DNA of 31,801 nt from Castellaniella defragrans_A (GTDB lineage: Bacteria > Pseudomonadota > Gammaproteobacteria > Burkholderiales > Burkholderiaceae_B): NCBI RefSeq assembly GCF_040394755.1, contig NZ_JBEBRQ010000033.1; one strand, 5' to 3'. This document shows positions 14,724-22,754 of the stretch, piece after piece (within the stretch, counting starts at the first letter, position 1; each line of letters begins with the position of its first letter). The position numbers were made by a program, and so were the translations under genes. Below the pieces are notes generated by a model. That model searched no databases. It worked only from the letters and a program-made list of their open reading frames with translations, and was not told the DNA's origin.

Positions 14724-15911
14724 ATGACCACGTTCCCGCGCATCGAGCGCCTGCCTCCCTATGTGTTCAACATCACGGGCGAGCTCAAGATGGCCGCACG
14801 GCGGCGCGGCGAGGACATCATCGACATGTCCATGGGGAATCCGGACGGGGCCACGCCCCGGCACATCGTCGACAAGCTGATCGAGGCGGTCAATCGCCCC
14901 GATACGCACGGCTATTCGGTGTCCAAGGGGATTCCGCGCCTGCGCAAGGCCATCTCCGGCTGGTACCAGCGCCGCTATCAGGTGGACATCGATCCCGATT
15001 CCGAGGCCATCGTCACCATTGGTTCCAAGGAGGGTCTCGCGCACCTGATGCTGGCCACGCTGGAACGGGGCGATACGGTGCTGGTGCCCAATCCCAGCTA
15101 TCCCATCCATATCTACGGTGCGGTCATCGCCGGCGCCAATATCCGCTCGGTGCCGATGACGCCGGGCCTGGATTTCTTCGAGGAAATCGAGCGCGCCGTG
15201 CGCGAAACGATCCCCAGGCCCAAGATGATGATCCTGGGTTTCCCCAGCAATCCGACGGCCCAGTGCGTCGAACTGTCTTTTTTCGAACGCATCGTGGCGC
15301 TGGCGCGCGAACACGGCATTCTGGTGGTGCATGATCTGGCCTATGCGGACATCACCTTCGACGGCTACGTGGCGCCGTCCATCATGCAGGTGCCGGGCGC
15401 GCGCGATGTGGCCGTGGAATTCTTCACCATGAGCAAGAGCTACAACATGGCGGGCTGGCGCATCGGCTTCATGGTGGGCAACCGCGAACTGGTCCACGCT
15501 CTGGCGCGCATCAAGAGCTATCACGACTACGGCACCTTCACGCCCATTCAGGTGGCCGCCATCGCCGCGCTCGAGGGGCCGCAGGATTGCGTCGCCCAGG
15601 TGGTCGAGCAATACCGCAGCCGGCGCGACGTGCTGGCGCGCGGCCTGCACGAGGCGGGTTGGAACGTCGATGTCCCCAAGGCTTCGATGTATATCTGGGC
15701 GCACATTCCCGAGGCCTACCGGTCGTTGGGCTCGCTGGAATTTTCCAAGCGCCTGCTCGCCGACGCCAAGGTCGCGGTTTCCCCGGGCATCGGTTTCGGG
15801 GACTATGGCGATGAGTACGTGCGCTTCGCGCTGATCGAGAACGAGCAACGGACGCGCCAGGCGGTCCGGGGCATCAAGGATATGTTTCGCAAGGATGGGT
15901 TGTTGAAATGA
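14724..15911 (+). CDS. alaC: Class I/II aminotransferase, alanine transaminase AlaC type
   Basis: This PLP enzyme of 395 aa interconverts pyruvate/glutamate and alanine/2-oxoglutarate. The N-terminal PPYVFNITGELKMAARRRGEDIIDMSMGNPDG is typical of AlaC-like proteins. N176 in FPSNPTAQ, D204 and Y207 in VVHDLAYADI, and the Schiff-base K238 in TMSKSYNMAGWRIGF are the cofactor residues. GAGGA at 14714-14718 supports the ATG at 14724; longer in-frame starts lack a comparable site. Its stop overlaps the hom start (ATGA). The alaC-hom-thrC order is common in betaproteobacteria, so it may also serve amino-acid balance linked to aspartate-family synthesis. Confidence 0.9.
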   Translation: MTTFPRIERLPPYVFNITGELKMAARRRGEDIIDMSMGNPDGATPRHIVDKLIEAVNRPDTHGYSVSKGIPRLRKAISGWYQRRYQVDIDPDSEAIVTIGSKEGLAHLMLATLERGDTVLVPNPSYPIHIYGAVIAGANIRSVPMTPGLDFFEEIERAVRETIPRPKMMILGFPSNPTAQCVELSFFERIVALAREHGILVVHDLAYADITFDGYVAPSIMQVPGARDVAVEFFTMSKSYNMAGWRIGFMVGNRELVHALARIKSYHDYGTFTPIQVAAIAALEGPQDCVAQVVEQYRSRRDVLARGLHEAGWNVDVPKASMYIWAHIPEAYRSLGSLEFSKRLLADAKVAVSPGIGFGDYGDEYVRFALIENEQRTRQAVRGIKDMFRKDGLLK

Positions 15912-17212
15912 AACCGATACGTATCGGCTTGCTGGGCCTGGGGGTCGTGGGCAGCGGCGTCTGGACCGTCCTGGCGCAGAACGGCCCGGAAATTGCCCGC
16001 CGCGCGGGACGCAGTATCGAGGTGGTGGCGGTGGCGGTGCGCGACGTCGCCAAGGCGCGCGCCCTGGTTGGCCCCGATGTGCGCGTGACCACCGACGGCC
16101 TGTCGCTCGCCCGGGACCCGGACATCGACATCATCGTCGAGCTGATCGGCGGCGAAACGCTGGCGCGCCAGTGCATCCTCGAGGCCATCGTCCACGGCAA
16201 GCATGTCGTCACGGCCAACAAGGCGCTGCTGGCGGTGCATGGCAACGAGATCTTCGCCGCCGCGCAGGCGCGCGGGGTCATGGTCGCCTTCGAGGCCGCC
16301 GTGGCGGGCGGGATCCCCATCATCAAGGCGATCCGCGAGGGCCTGACGGCCAACCGGATCCAGTGGGTCGCGGGGATCATCAACGGCACGACCAATTTCA
16401 TCCTGTCCGAGATGCGCACCCGGGGCCTGCCGTTCGATCAGGTTCTCGCCGAGGCCCAGCGCCTGGGCTATGCCGAGGCCGATCCGACCTTCGACATCGA
16501 GGGGGTGGACGCGGCGCACAAGCTCACCCTGCTGGCCTCGCTGGCATTCGGCATTCCGGTGCAGTTCGACAAGGCCTACATCGAAGGCATCTCGCGGCTC
16601 GCCGCCGAGGACATCAGCCATGCGCAGCGCCTGGGCTACCGGATCAAGCTTCTGGGGATCACGCGCCGCCGGCCCGATGGCATCGAGCTGCGCGTGCACC
16701 CGGCGCTGGTGCCCGATCACTGTCTGCTGGCCAATGTCGAGGGCGCCATGAACGCCGTGCTGGTGCGCGGCGATGCGGTGGGGCCTTCGCTGTATTATGG
16801 ACAGGGCGCGGGCTCCCTGCCGACGGCATCGGCGGTCGTGGCCGATCTGGTCGATGTCACGCGCCTGCAGATGGCCGATCCCGAGCACCGGGTCCCGCAC
16901 CTGGCCTTCCAGCCTGACGCCATGGCCGATATTCCGGTCCTGCCGATGGCCGAGGTGCGCACCAGTTTCTATCTCAGGCTGCGCGTCGACGATCAGCCCG
17001 GCGTCCTCGCGGATCTGGCGCGGGTGCTGGCCCAGGCGGGCATTTCGGTGGGTTCGATGTTCCAGCAGCCGCACGGCGAGCATCAGGCTGATATCATTTT
17101 CCTGACGCACGAAGCCCGTGAAGGCGACGTCGACGAGGCGCTGGGCGTGATCCACGAGTTGCCGTTCGTCCATTCCGGCGTTACGCGCCTGCGTGTGGAG
17201 AACATCAATTGA
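15908..17212 (+). CDS. hom: Homoserine dehydrogenase
   Basis: This monofunctional 434-aa enzyme reduces aspartate semialdehyde to homoserine with NAD(P)H. The Rossmann motif GLGVVGSG is at 10-17, K105 sits in VVTANKALLA, and the catalytic pair D201/K205 lies in EGVDAAHKLTLLA. A C-terminal ACT domain (about 350-434, SFYLRLRVDDQPGVLADLARVLAQAGISV) is present. Family knowledge makes threonine feedback through this domain likely. It overlaps alaC by ATGA at its start and thrC by TTGA at its end, so the three genes are translationally linked. No aspartokinase is fused to it. Confidence 0.96.
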   Translation: MKPIRIGLLGLGVVGSGVWTVLAQNGPEIARRAGRSIEVVAVAVRDVAKARALVGPDVRVTTDGLSLARDPDIDIIVELIGGETLARQCILEAIVHGKHVVTANKALLAVHGNEIFAAAQARGVMVAFEAAVAGGIPIIKAIREGLTANRIQWVAGIINGTTNFILSEMRTRGLPFDQVLAEAQRLGYAEADPTFDIEGVDAAHKLTLLASLAFGIPVQFDKAYIEGISRLAAEDISHAQRLGYRIKLLGITRRRPDGIELRVHPALVPDHCLLANVEGAMNAVLVRGDAVGPSLYYGQGAGSLPTASAVVADLVDVTRLQMADPEHRVPHLAFQPDAMADIPVLPMAEVRTSFYLRLRVDDQPGVLADLARVLAQAGISVGSMFQQPHGEHQADIIFLTHEAREGDVDEALGVIHELPFVHSGVTRLRVENIN

Positions 17213-18609
17213 AATACCGTTCGACCCGGGGCGGCATGGCCCCGCTGCCATTTTGCGACATCCTCCTCGAGGGCCTCGCGCCCGACGGCGGCCTGGCCCT
17301 GCCCGAGTCGCTGCCGCATCTGGATGCCGCCACGCTCGAGAGCTGGCGCGAGCTCGATTACGCCAGCCTCGCGGCGCGCGTGCTGGGCCTGTTCATCGAC
17401 GATATCGCGCCTGACGATTTGCTGGCCATGACGCGCGCCGCCTATGCGCCCGAGGTGTTCCCGACGATCGCGCCGGTCAAACCCCTGGCGCCCGGCCTGT
17501 CGCTGCTCGGCCTGTCCGAGGGGCCGACGCTGGCATTCAAGGACATGGCCATGCAGTTCCTGGGCCAGGCCTTCGAGTACGTCCTCGACCGGCGCGGCCA
17601 GGTGCTCAACATCCTCGGGGCGACCTCGGGCGATACCGGGTCGGCGGCCGAATACGCGCTGCGCGGCAAGCGCGGCGTGGCGGTGTTCATGCTCTCGCCC
17701 CACGGCCGCATGAGCGCATTCCAGCGCGCGCAGATGTATTCCCTGCAGGACGAGAACATCCATAATCTCGCCGTGCGTGGCGTGTTCGACGAATGCCAGG
17801 ACATCGTCAAGGCCCTGGCCGGCGATCTGGATTTCAAGAGCGCGCATCATCTGGGCGCCGTCAATTCGATCAACTGGGCGCGTATCGCGGCGCAGGTCGT
17901 GTATTACGTCTGGGGCTGGCTGCGCGTTTCCAGGCGGCCGGGCGAGGCGGTGTCCTTCGCGGTGCCGTCGGGCAATTTCGGCAACATCCTGGCCGGGCAC
18001 ATTGCCCGCCGGATGGGTGTGCCCATCCGCCGCCTGGTGCTGGCGACCAACGAGAACAACGTCCTCGAGGAGTTCTTCCGCACGGGCATCTATCGTCCCC
18101 GGCCCGCCAGCCAGACGCATGCGACCTCCAGCCCGTCGATGGACATCTCGCGCGCCTCGAACTTCGAGCGTTTCGTGTTCGATCTGGTGGACCAGGACCC
18201 AGTGCGCGTGCGCGACCTGTGGGCGGCGCTTGCGCGCGACGGGCAGTTCGATCTGTCGCCGCTCAAGCCCACGTTCACCGAACGCCACGGCTTCGTGGCC
18301 GGCGTGAGCACGCATGCCGACCGGCTGGCCACCATTCGCGGCCTGTATCGCGAAACCGGCGTGCTGGTGGACCCCCATACCGCCGACGGCGTCAAGGTCG
18401 CCCGCGAATACCTCGAGGAGGGCGTGCCCATGCTGGTCCTGGAGACCGCATTGCCGGCCAAGTTCGCCGAAACCATCCGCGAGGCCATCGGCGAGAATCC
18501 GCCGGTGCCCGCCGCCCTGCGCGATCTGGACCAGCGGCCGCAGCGCGTGCAGGTGATGGATTGCGACGTCCGTCTGGTTGCCGATTACCTGGATCGGCAC
18601 GGACTGTAG
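17209..18609 (+). CDS. thrC: Threonine synthase
   Basis: This converts O-phosphohomoserine to threonine. The 466-aa protein begins KYRSTRGGMAPLPFCDILLEGLAPDGGL, the expected N-terminus. The PLP lysine is K111 in GPTLAFKDMAMQFLG, and LGATSGDTGSAAEYA and SGNFGNILAGHIARRMG bind cofactor. The start codon is TTG at 17209, overlapping the hom stop (TTGA). The next ATG, at 17236, would remove the conserved STRG element, so the TTG is preferred. The weak start may set ThrC level relative to Hom. Only nine bases separate its stop from the arginase start. Confidence 0.95.
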   Translation: MKYRSTRGGMAPLPFCDILLEGLAPDGGLALPESLPHLDAATLESWRELDYASLAARVLGLFIDDIAPDDLLAMTRAAYAPEVFPTIAPVKPLAPGLSLLGLSEGPTLAFKDMAMQFLGQAFEYVLDRRGQVLNILGATSGDTGSAAEYALRGKRGVAVFMLSPHGRMSAFQRAQMYSLQDENIHNLAVRGVFDECQDIVKALAGDLDFKSAHHLGAVNSINWARIAAQVVYYVWGWLRVSRRPGEAVSFAVPSGNFGNILAGHIARRMGVPIRRLVLATNENNVLEEFFRTGIYRPRPASQTHATSSPSMDISRASNFERFVFDLVDQDPVRVRDLWAALARDGQFDLSPLKPTFTERHGFVAGVSTHADRLATIRGLYRETGVLVDPHTADGVKVAREYLEEGVPMLVLETALPAKFAETIREAIGENPPVPAALRDLDQRPQRVQVMDCDVRLVADYLDRHGL

Positions 18610-18618
18610 GGCGTCGCC

Positions 18619-19545
18619 ATGACCGGCTCCTCATCGCCACGCGCCGCCGCCCTGATCGGCGCGCCGACCGATGTGGGCGCCGGCACGCGCGGCGCTTCGA
18701 TGGGACCCGAGGCCCTGCGCGTTGCCGGTATCGCCCAGGCGCTGGCCCGGCAGGGTTTCGACGTCGTCGATGCCGGGAATCTGGCGGGTCCGCCCAATCC
18801 CTGCCTGCCGCCGCATGAGGGCTATCGCCATCTGTCCGAGGTCGTGCAGTGGAACCGCCTGCTGTATGCGGCCGTCGAGGCGCAACTGCGCGCGGGCCGC
18901 CTGCCGGTGGTGCTGGGCGGCGATCACAGCCTGGGCATCGGCTCGATCGGCGCCGTGGCGCGCCATTGCCGCAGTCAAGGCCGCCCCTTGCGGGTGTTCT
19001 GGCTGGACGCCCATACGGATTTCAATACCGCCGCCCTGACGCCCAGCGGCAATGTGCATGGCATGTCGGTGGCGTGCCTGTGCGGGTTCGGGCCGGACGC
19101 GCTCGTGCGCCTGGGGGGACCGGCCCTGAGTCCAGATGATTTCCGGGTCATCGGCGCGCGCAGCGTGGATGCGGGCGAACGCGATTTCGTCCGCGAACAG
19201 GGCCTCGAGGTCTACGACATGCGCGCCATCGACGAGCGCGGCATGCGCGCGGTCATGCGCGCGGCGCTCGCCGGTCTGCCCGGGGATGCGCACGTGCACG
19301 TGAGCTTCGACGTGGATTTCCTGGACGCCGGGATCGCGCCCGGCGTGGGGACGGCGGTGCGCGGCGGGCCGACCTGGCGCGAGGCCCAGTTGTGTATGGA
19401 AATGCTGGCTGATTGCGGCCGGGTCGGCTCGCTGGACATCGTCGAGCTCAACCCCGCCCTGGACGTGCGCAACGGCACGGCGCAGGTCGCGGTGGAACTG
19501 GTCGAGAGCCTGTTCGGCAAGAGCACTCTGGCGCGGCCTGCCTGA
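18619..19545 (+). CDS. rocF: Arginase (ureohydrolase)
   Basis: This hydrolyses arginine to ornithine and urea using a two-manganese site. The 308-aa protein carries the ligands H103 (GGDHS), D130, H132 and D134 (WLDAHTDFN), and D231 and D233 (SFDVDFLDAG). H147 in SGNVHGM and E276 in ELNP also match arginase rather than agmatinase. The usual DP after the last ligand pair is DA here. The gene begins nine bases after thrC on the same strand, so it is probably transcribed with alaC-hom-thrC, although the pathways are not directly connected. Ornithine from it could feed polyamine synthesis. The symbol is by function; family members are also called argI or arcA. Confidence 0.9.
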   Translation: MTGSSSPRAAALIGAPTDVGAGTRGASMGPEALRVAGIAQALARQGFDVVDAGNLAGPPNPCLPPHEGYRHLSEVVQWNRLLYAAVEAQLRAGRLPVVLGGDHSLGIGSIGAVARHCRSQGRPLRVFWLDAHTDFNTAALTPSGNVHGMSVACLCGFGPDALVRLGGPALSPDDFRVIGARSVDAGERDFVREQGLEVYDMRAIDERGMRAVMRAALAGLPGDAHVHVSFDVDFLDAGIAPGVGTAVRGGPTWREAQLCMEMLADCGRVGSLDIVELNPALDVRNGTAQVAVELVESLFGKSTLARPA

Positions 19546-19577
19546 TCCATCGCAGGGAATCCTCTGAAGAAATCCAG

Positions 19578-19617
19578 CGCCGCAGGCGCAACGCAACGGG
19601 CGGTCTGCGGCGTTGCG
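19578..19617. other. Overlapping alternative stem-loops between arginase and hpnE
   Basis: Two stems share sequence. CGCCGCAG (19578-19585) pairs with CTGCGGCG (19605-19612). CGCAACGC (19587-19594) pairs with GCGTTGCG (19610-19617). They cannot both form. The site lies between the convergent ends of arginase and hpnE and may help end both transcripts, but there is no T-tract on either strand. The rest of the 19546-19649 gap is empty. Confidence 0.3.
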
Positions 19618-19649
19618 AATCCTCGCCGTCATCGTCGGGGCGTGTATTT

Positions 19650-20942
19650 TCAGGCCGCCAGCGCCTCGGCGGCCCGGTGGCCGCTGCGCACCGCGCCTTC
19701 GAGCACGGCGGGATAGCCCGTGTCGGTCCAGTCGCCCGCCAGCATCAGGCGCGGCCAGGGCGTGCGGGTCCCGGGCCGGCGCAGGCCGGGGAGCGCGCTG
19801 AAGGTCGCGCGTTTCTCGGTGATCAGGGCGCTGGCGCGGATGGCGGGCAGGCGCTCGGGCGCCTGCTCCCGGATCTGGCCGATGACGCCCTCGATCACCG
19901 TGGCCGCGTCGTGGCCGGCGTAGCGGCCGGCGCCGCTGATGACGATGTGCAGCAGATCGGCGCCCGCCTCGCCGGGGGCGATGGCGCTGCGGTCGAACAG
20001 CCATTGTCCATATGCCGCGCCGTCCGGACGTTCATCGAGCATGCGCATGGCCTGCCCGGACTTCCAGGGACGGTCGAGGCGCAGGGTGACCGTGCCGATC
20101 CCTTCGAAGCGCCATGAGGGCCAGCCGGCGAGCCATTCCTGCCCGCCCGGCAGTTGCCCGAGCAAGCGGGCCGCTTCGCCGGGCGGCGTGGCCAGGATCA
20201 CGGCATCGAATACCGTGCCATCGACGCGGTAGCCGCCGGGGACGATTTCGAGGGCGCCGATCCGATGGCCGGTGGCGAGCCGTGGCAGCCGCGCGCGCGC
20301 CTGGGCGGGCCACAGCGCGTCCAGCGTGCCGCGTGGAATCAGCAGGCGGGCGGCCTGGGCGCCGGCGCCCAGGCTGTCGCGCAGGACATGGACGAACAGG
20401 CGGGCGTCGGCGATGTCGGCCGGTGTGTTCATGGCGGCCAGGCACAGAGGGTCCCACAGCAGTTGGCGCACGCGCGGCGGGCATTCCAGGCGGTCCAGCC
20501 ATCCAGAGACGGTATCGGTCGTGGCGGGCAGGGCCTTGCGCGGGCCGATTTCGGCCAGGATACGGGCCAGGCCATAGCGCTCGCGCAGGCTCAGGCCGCG
20601 TCCGCCCAGCAGGATGCCCAGGCCGTGGGCGGGCGCGGGCAGGGGCCACGCCCCCAGCTGGAAGCGCCCGTCGGCCGAGGCCAGGCGCAGAGCTTGCGTG
20701 TGGCAGGCGCGGGCGGGATCGATGCCGAGCTCGCGCATCAGATCCAGTGTCTCGCGGTAGGCGCCCAGCAGAATGTGCTGGCCGCAATCGATTGCGTCCC
20801 CCAGGCCGGGCCTGGCAATGCTGCGGGCCCGCCCGCCGGTGCGGCGGGCCGCCTCGAAGACCCAGGGATCGAAGCCCAGCCGCCGCAGGCGCAGGGCGGC
20901 GGCCAGACCGGCCCAGCCCGCGCCGATGACGGCGACTTTCAT
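19650..20942 (-). CDS. hpnE: Hydroxysqualene dehydroxylase HpnE (FAD-dependent)
   Basis: This is the last of three enzymes converting farnesyl diphosphate to squalene; it reduces hydroxysqualene. The 430-aa protein has the dinucleotide-binding GAGWAG (7-12) followed by VFEAARRTGGRARS, the amine-oxidase/desaturase fold, and C-terminal RLMLAGDWTDTGYPAVLEGAVRSG, which closes the FAD site. The ATG at 20942 overlaps the hpnD stop (ATGA). An upstream open frame joins it to sequence inside hpnD, but that extension is not FAD-fold protein. Together with hpnC and hpnD it forms a compact minus-strand operon. Confidence 0.92.
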   Translation of the reverse strand: MKVAVIGAGWAGLAAALRLRRLGFDPWVFEAARRTGGRARSIARPGLGDAIDCGQHILLGAYRETLDLMRELGIDPARACHTQALRLASADGRFQLGAWPLPAPAHGLGILLGGRGLSLRERYGLARILAEIGPRKALPATTDTVSGWLDRLECPPRVRQLLWDPLCLAAMNTPADIADARLFVHVLRDSLGAGAQAARLLIPRGTLDALWPAQARARLPRLATGHRIGALEIVPGGYRVDGTVFDAVILATPPGEAARLLGQLPGGQEWLAGWPSWRFEGIGTVTLRLDRPWKSGQAMRMLDERPDGAAYGQWLFDRSAIAPGEAGADLLHIVISGAGRYAGHDAATVIEGVIGQIREQAPERLPAIRASALITEKRATFSALPGLRRPGTRTPWPRLMLAGDWTDTGYPAVLEGAVRSGHRAAEALAA

Positions 20943-21805
20943 GCCTTGGCCAGCCGCTCGACCAGCCCGCGTCCTCCCGAGACCCAGACTTTCCAGGCCA
21001 GCCAGAATTTGCGGATTGGTGTGAGCGCGATGCGCTGATCGAGGACATGCCAGCGATCGCGCTGGATCTCGGTGAGCAGGGCGTGATAGATGGCCGCCAT
21101 CATCAACCCCGGGCGTTGGGCGCGCCGGTCGATTTCGGGCAGGGCGCGCATGGCTTCCCGGTACAGCGCGAAGGCGCGCCGGGTCTGGAATTCCATCAGG
21201 GCCTCGAATTGCTCGGAATGGCGCGCATCGAGGATGTCGTCCGCCGTGACGCCGAACCGCGCCATTTCGTCGGCCGGCAGGTAGATCCGGCCCCGGCGCG
21301 CGTCGTCGCCGACGTCGCGGATGATGTTGGTCATCTGGAAGGCCAGGCCCAGCGTTTCCGCGTAGGCGAGCGTGCGCGGGTCGGTATGGCCGAAGATCGC
21401 CGCGGTGAGTTCGCCCACCACGCCGGCGGCGTGCCAGCAGTATTTGCGCAGGGCCTCCCAGTTGGCATAGCGGAACTGGTCCAGGTCCATTTCCATGCCT
21501 TCGATCACGGCGTACAGTGGATCGGGGCGCAGGCCGAATGCCGGGATGTGGCGCGCCAGGGCGATGGCCACCGGATGATCCGGCGTGCCATGAAACATCT
21601 GCTCGACCTGCGTGCGCCACCAGGCGAGCTTCATCCGGGCGACCGAGGGCTCGGCGGTTTCATCGACGATGTCGTCGACCTCGCGGCAGAAGGCATACAG
21701 CGCGGTGATCGCCTTGCGTCGCTCGGGCGGCAGAAAGAGAAAGGAATAGTAGAAGCTCGAGCCGCTGCGGGCGGCTTTTTGCTGGCAGTAGTCGTCGGGA
21801 TTCAT
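20939..21805 (-). CDS. hpnD: Presqualene diphosphate synthase HpnD
   Basis: This condenses two farnesyl diphosphates to presqualene diphosphate. The 288-aa all-helical prenyltransferase has the first Asp-rich motif at D44-D48 (REVDDIVDE) and the second at D164-D168 (NIIRDVGDDARRGRIYLP), with FYYSFLFLPPERRKAITALYAFCR near the N-terminus. I placed the start at 21805, where the ATG overlaps the hpnC stop (ATGA); a longer frame to 21865 lies inside hpnC. Phytoene synthases look similar, but the neighbouring hpnC and hpnE favour the squalene route. Confidence 0.92.
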   Translation of the reverse strand: MNPDDYCQQKAARSGSSFYYSFLFLPPERRKAITALYAFCREVDDIVDETAEPSVARMKLAWWRTQVEQMFHGTPDHPVAIALARHIPAFGLRPDPLYAVIEGMEMDLDQFRYANWEALRKYCWHAAGVVGELTAAIFGHTDPRTLAYAETLGLAFQMTNIIRDVGDDARRGRIYLPADEMARFGVTADDILDARHSEQFEALMEFQTRRAFALYREAMRALPEIDRRAQRPGLMMAAIYHALLTEIQRDRWHVLDQRIALTPIRKFWLAWKVWVSGGRGLVERLAKA

Positions 21806-22695
21806 TGTTTGTGATCGAGAGACAGGTGCGAGGCGGAGGGAGCCGCGCGCAATGCGCGCCAGCATAGCAGCAAGCCGTCGCCGCGGTTCAGCGTGGGGCG
21901 CCGGGCAAAGACATCATAGTCGCGGCACGCGAGCTTTTCGAGGATGCGCAGGCCGCCGTGCACCACCAGACGCAGTTCCAGACCGATGCGTCCGGGCAGC
22001 CGCCAGGCCAGGGGGGCCCCGGCCGTCAGGGCGGCGCCCGCCCGGGCGGCCTGCTCGCGCATCAGGGCCCGCCAGGCATCCGAAACCCGCGCGGGAGGAT
22101 GGTGCGTACAGGCGTCGATATAGGACTCATCCACGCCGTGCCGCGCCAGGCTGTCTTGCGGGAGGTAGACCCGGCCCTTGGCCCAGTCGAGGGCGACGTC
22201 CTGACAGAAGTTCACCCTTTGCAGCCCGGTGCAGATGGCGTCGGACTGCGCGAGGTCGCGCGCCTGGACGGCGCCGAACAGGTGCAGCATGATGCGGCCC
22301 ACCGGCTCGGCCGAGCGCCGGCAGTAGTCCAGCAGCCGGGCCTCGTCGGCATAACGCGTGGTGTGCAGGTCCTGCGAGAAAGCCGAGAGCAGATCCAGGA
22401 ACGGCTGGATCGGCAGGGCGTGGCGGGCGATCGTGGCGGCAAGGTTCTCGAAGATCGGCTGGTGCGCCGGGTCCAGGCCGTCGCGGGGATCGTGCCGCGC
22501 CGCCAGGGCATGAAGGGCCGCGCGCCAGGCGTCGAGCTGGCGCACGCGTTCCTCGACGCGCGCCTGCCCCTCGTCGGCGATGTCGTCCGCGCCGCGCGCG
22601 AACGCATAGACGTGGCGCACCGCCGGCCGCAGCCGCGCGGGCAGCAGGATCGAGGCGACGGGGAAGTTTTCGTAATGATCGACGGCCATGATCAT
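21802..22695 (-). CDS. hpnC: Hydroxysqualene synthase HpnC
   Basis: This converts presqualene diphosphate to hydroxysqualene. The protein belongs to the squalene/phytoene synthase family with DDIAD (37-41) and QRVNFCQDVALDWAKGRVYLPQD, where the second motif departs from DxxxD as is usual in HpnC. The N-terminal DHYENFPVASILLPARLR is characteristic. Two ATGs are possible, at 22695 (297 aa) and 22689 (295 aa), and neither has a Shine-Dalgarno site. Both lie in a 14-bp perfect palindrome (22685-22698). It is the first gene of hpnCDE and is divergent from alr with about 60 bp between them. Confidence 0.9.
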   Translation of the reverse strand: MIMAVDHYENFPVASILLPARLRPAVRHVYAFARGADDIADEGQARVEERVRQLDAWRAALHALAARHDPRDGLDPAHQPIFENLAATIARHALPIQPFLDLLSAFSQDLHTTRYADEARLLDYCRRSAEPVGRIMLHLFGAVQARDLAQSDAICTGLQRVNFCQDVALDWAKGRVYLPQDSLARHGVDESYIDACTHHPPARVSDAWRALMREQAARAGAALTAGAPLAWRLPGRIGLELRLVVHGGLRILEKLACRDYDVFARRPTLNRGDGLLLCWRALRAAPSASHLSLDHKQ

Positions 22696-22707
22696 GGCAG
22701 TATACTG
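22685..22707. promoter_or_regulatory. Two adjoining palindromes in the hpnC/alr divergent region
   Basis: GCCATGATCATGGC (22685-22698) is a perfect 14-bp palindrome spanning both candidate hpnC start codons. It shares its last base with the perfect palindrome CAGTATACTG (22698-22707). The latter offers TATACT as a -10 box on both strands. On the plus strand it would serve alr with a leader of about 40 bases (weak TCGACG -35 at 22679-22684). On the minus strand, transcription would begin almost at the hpnC start codon. Protein binding here is speculative. Confidence 0.35.
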
Positions 22708-22754
22708 AGCGGCGGCTGCTGGGCAGCCGCTGTCTTCTCGCCTTGGGGGATTCC

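Noticed and set aside
17083..18600. Open frame of 505 codons antisense to thrC
   Set aside because: Shadow of thrC; composition-driven and without motifs.
19650..21620. A 656-codon frame suggesting an hpnD-hpnE fusion
   Set aside because: The upstream part is out of phase with hpnD and is not its protein. hpnE starts at 20942 with its own FAD motif and an ATGA overlap.
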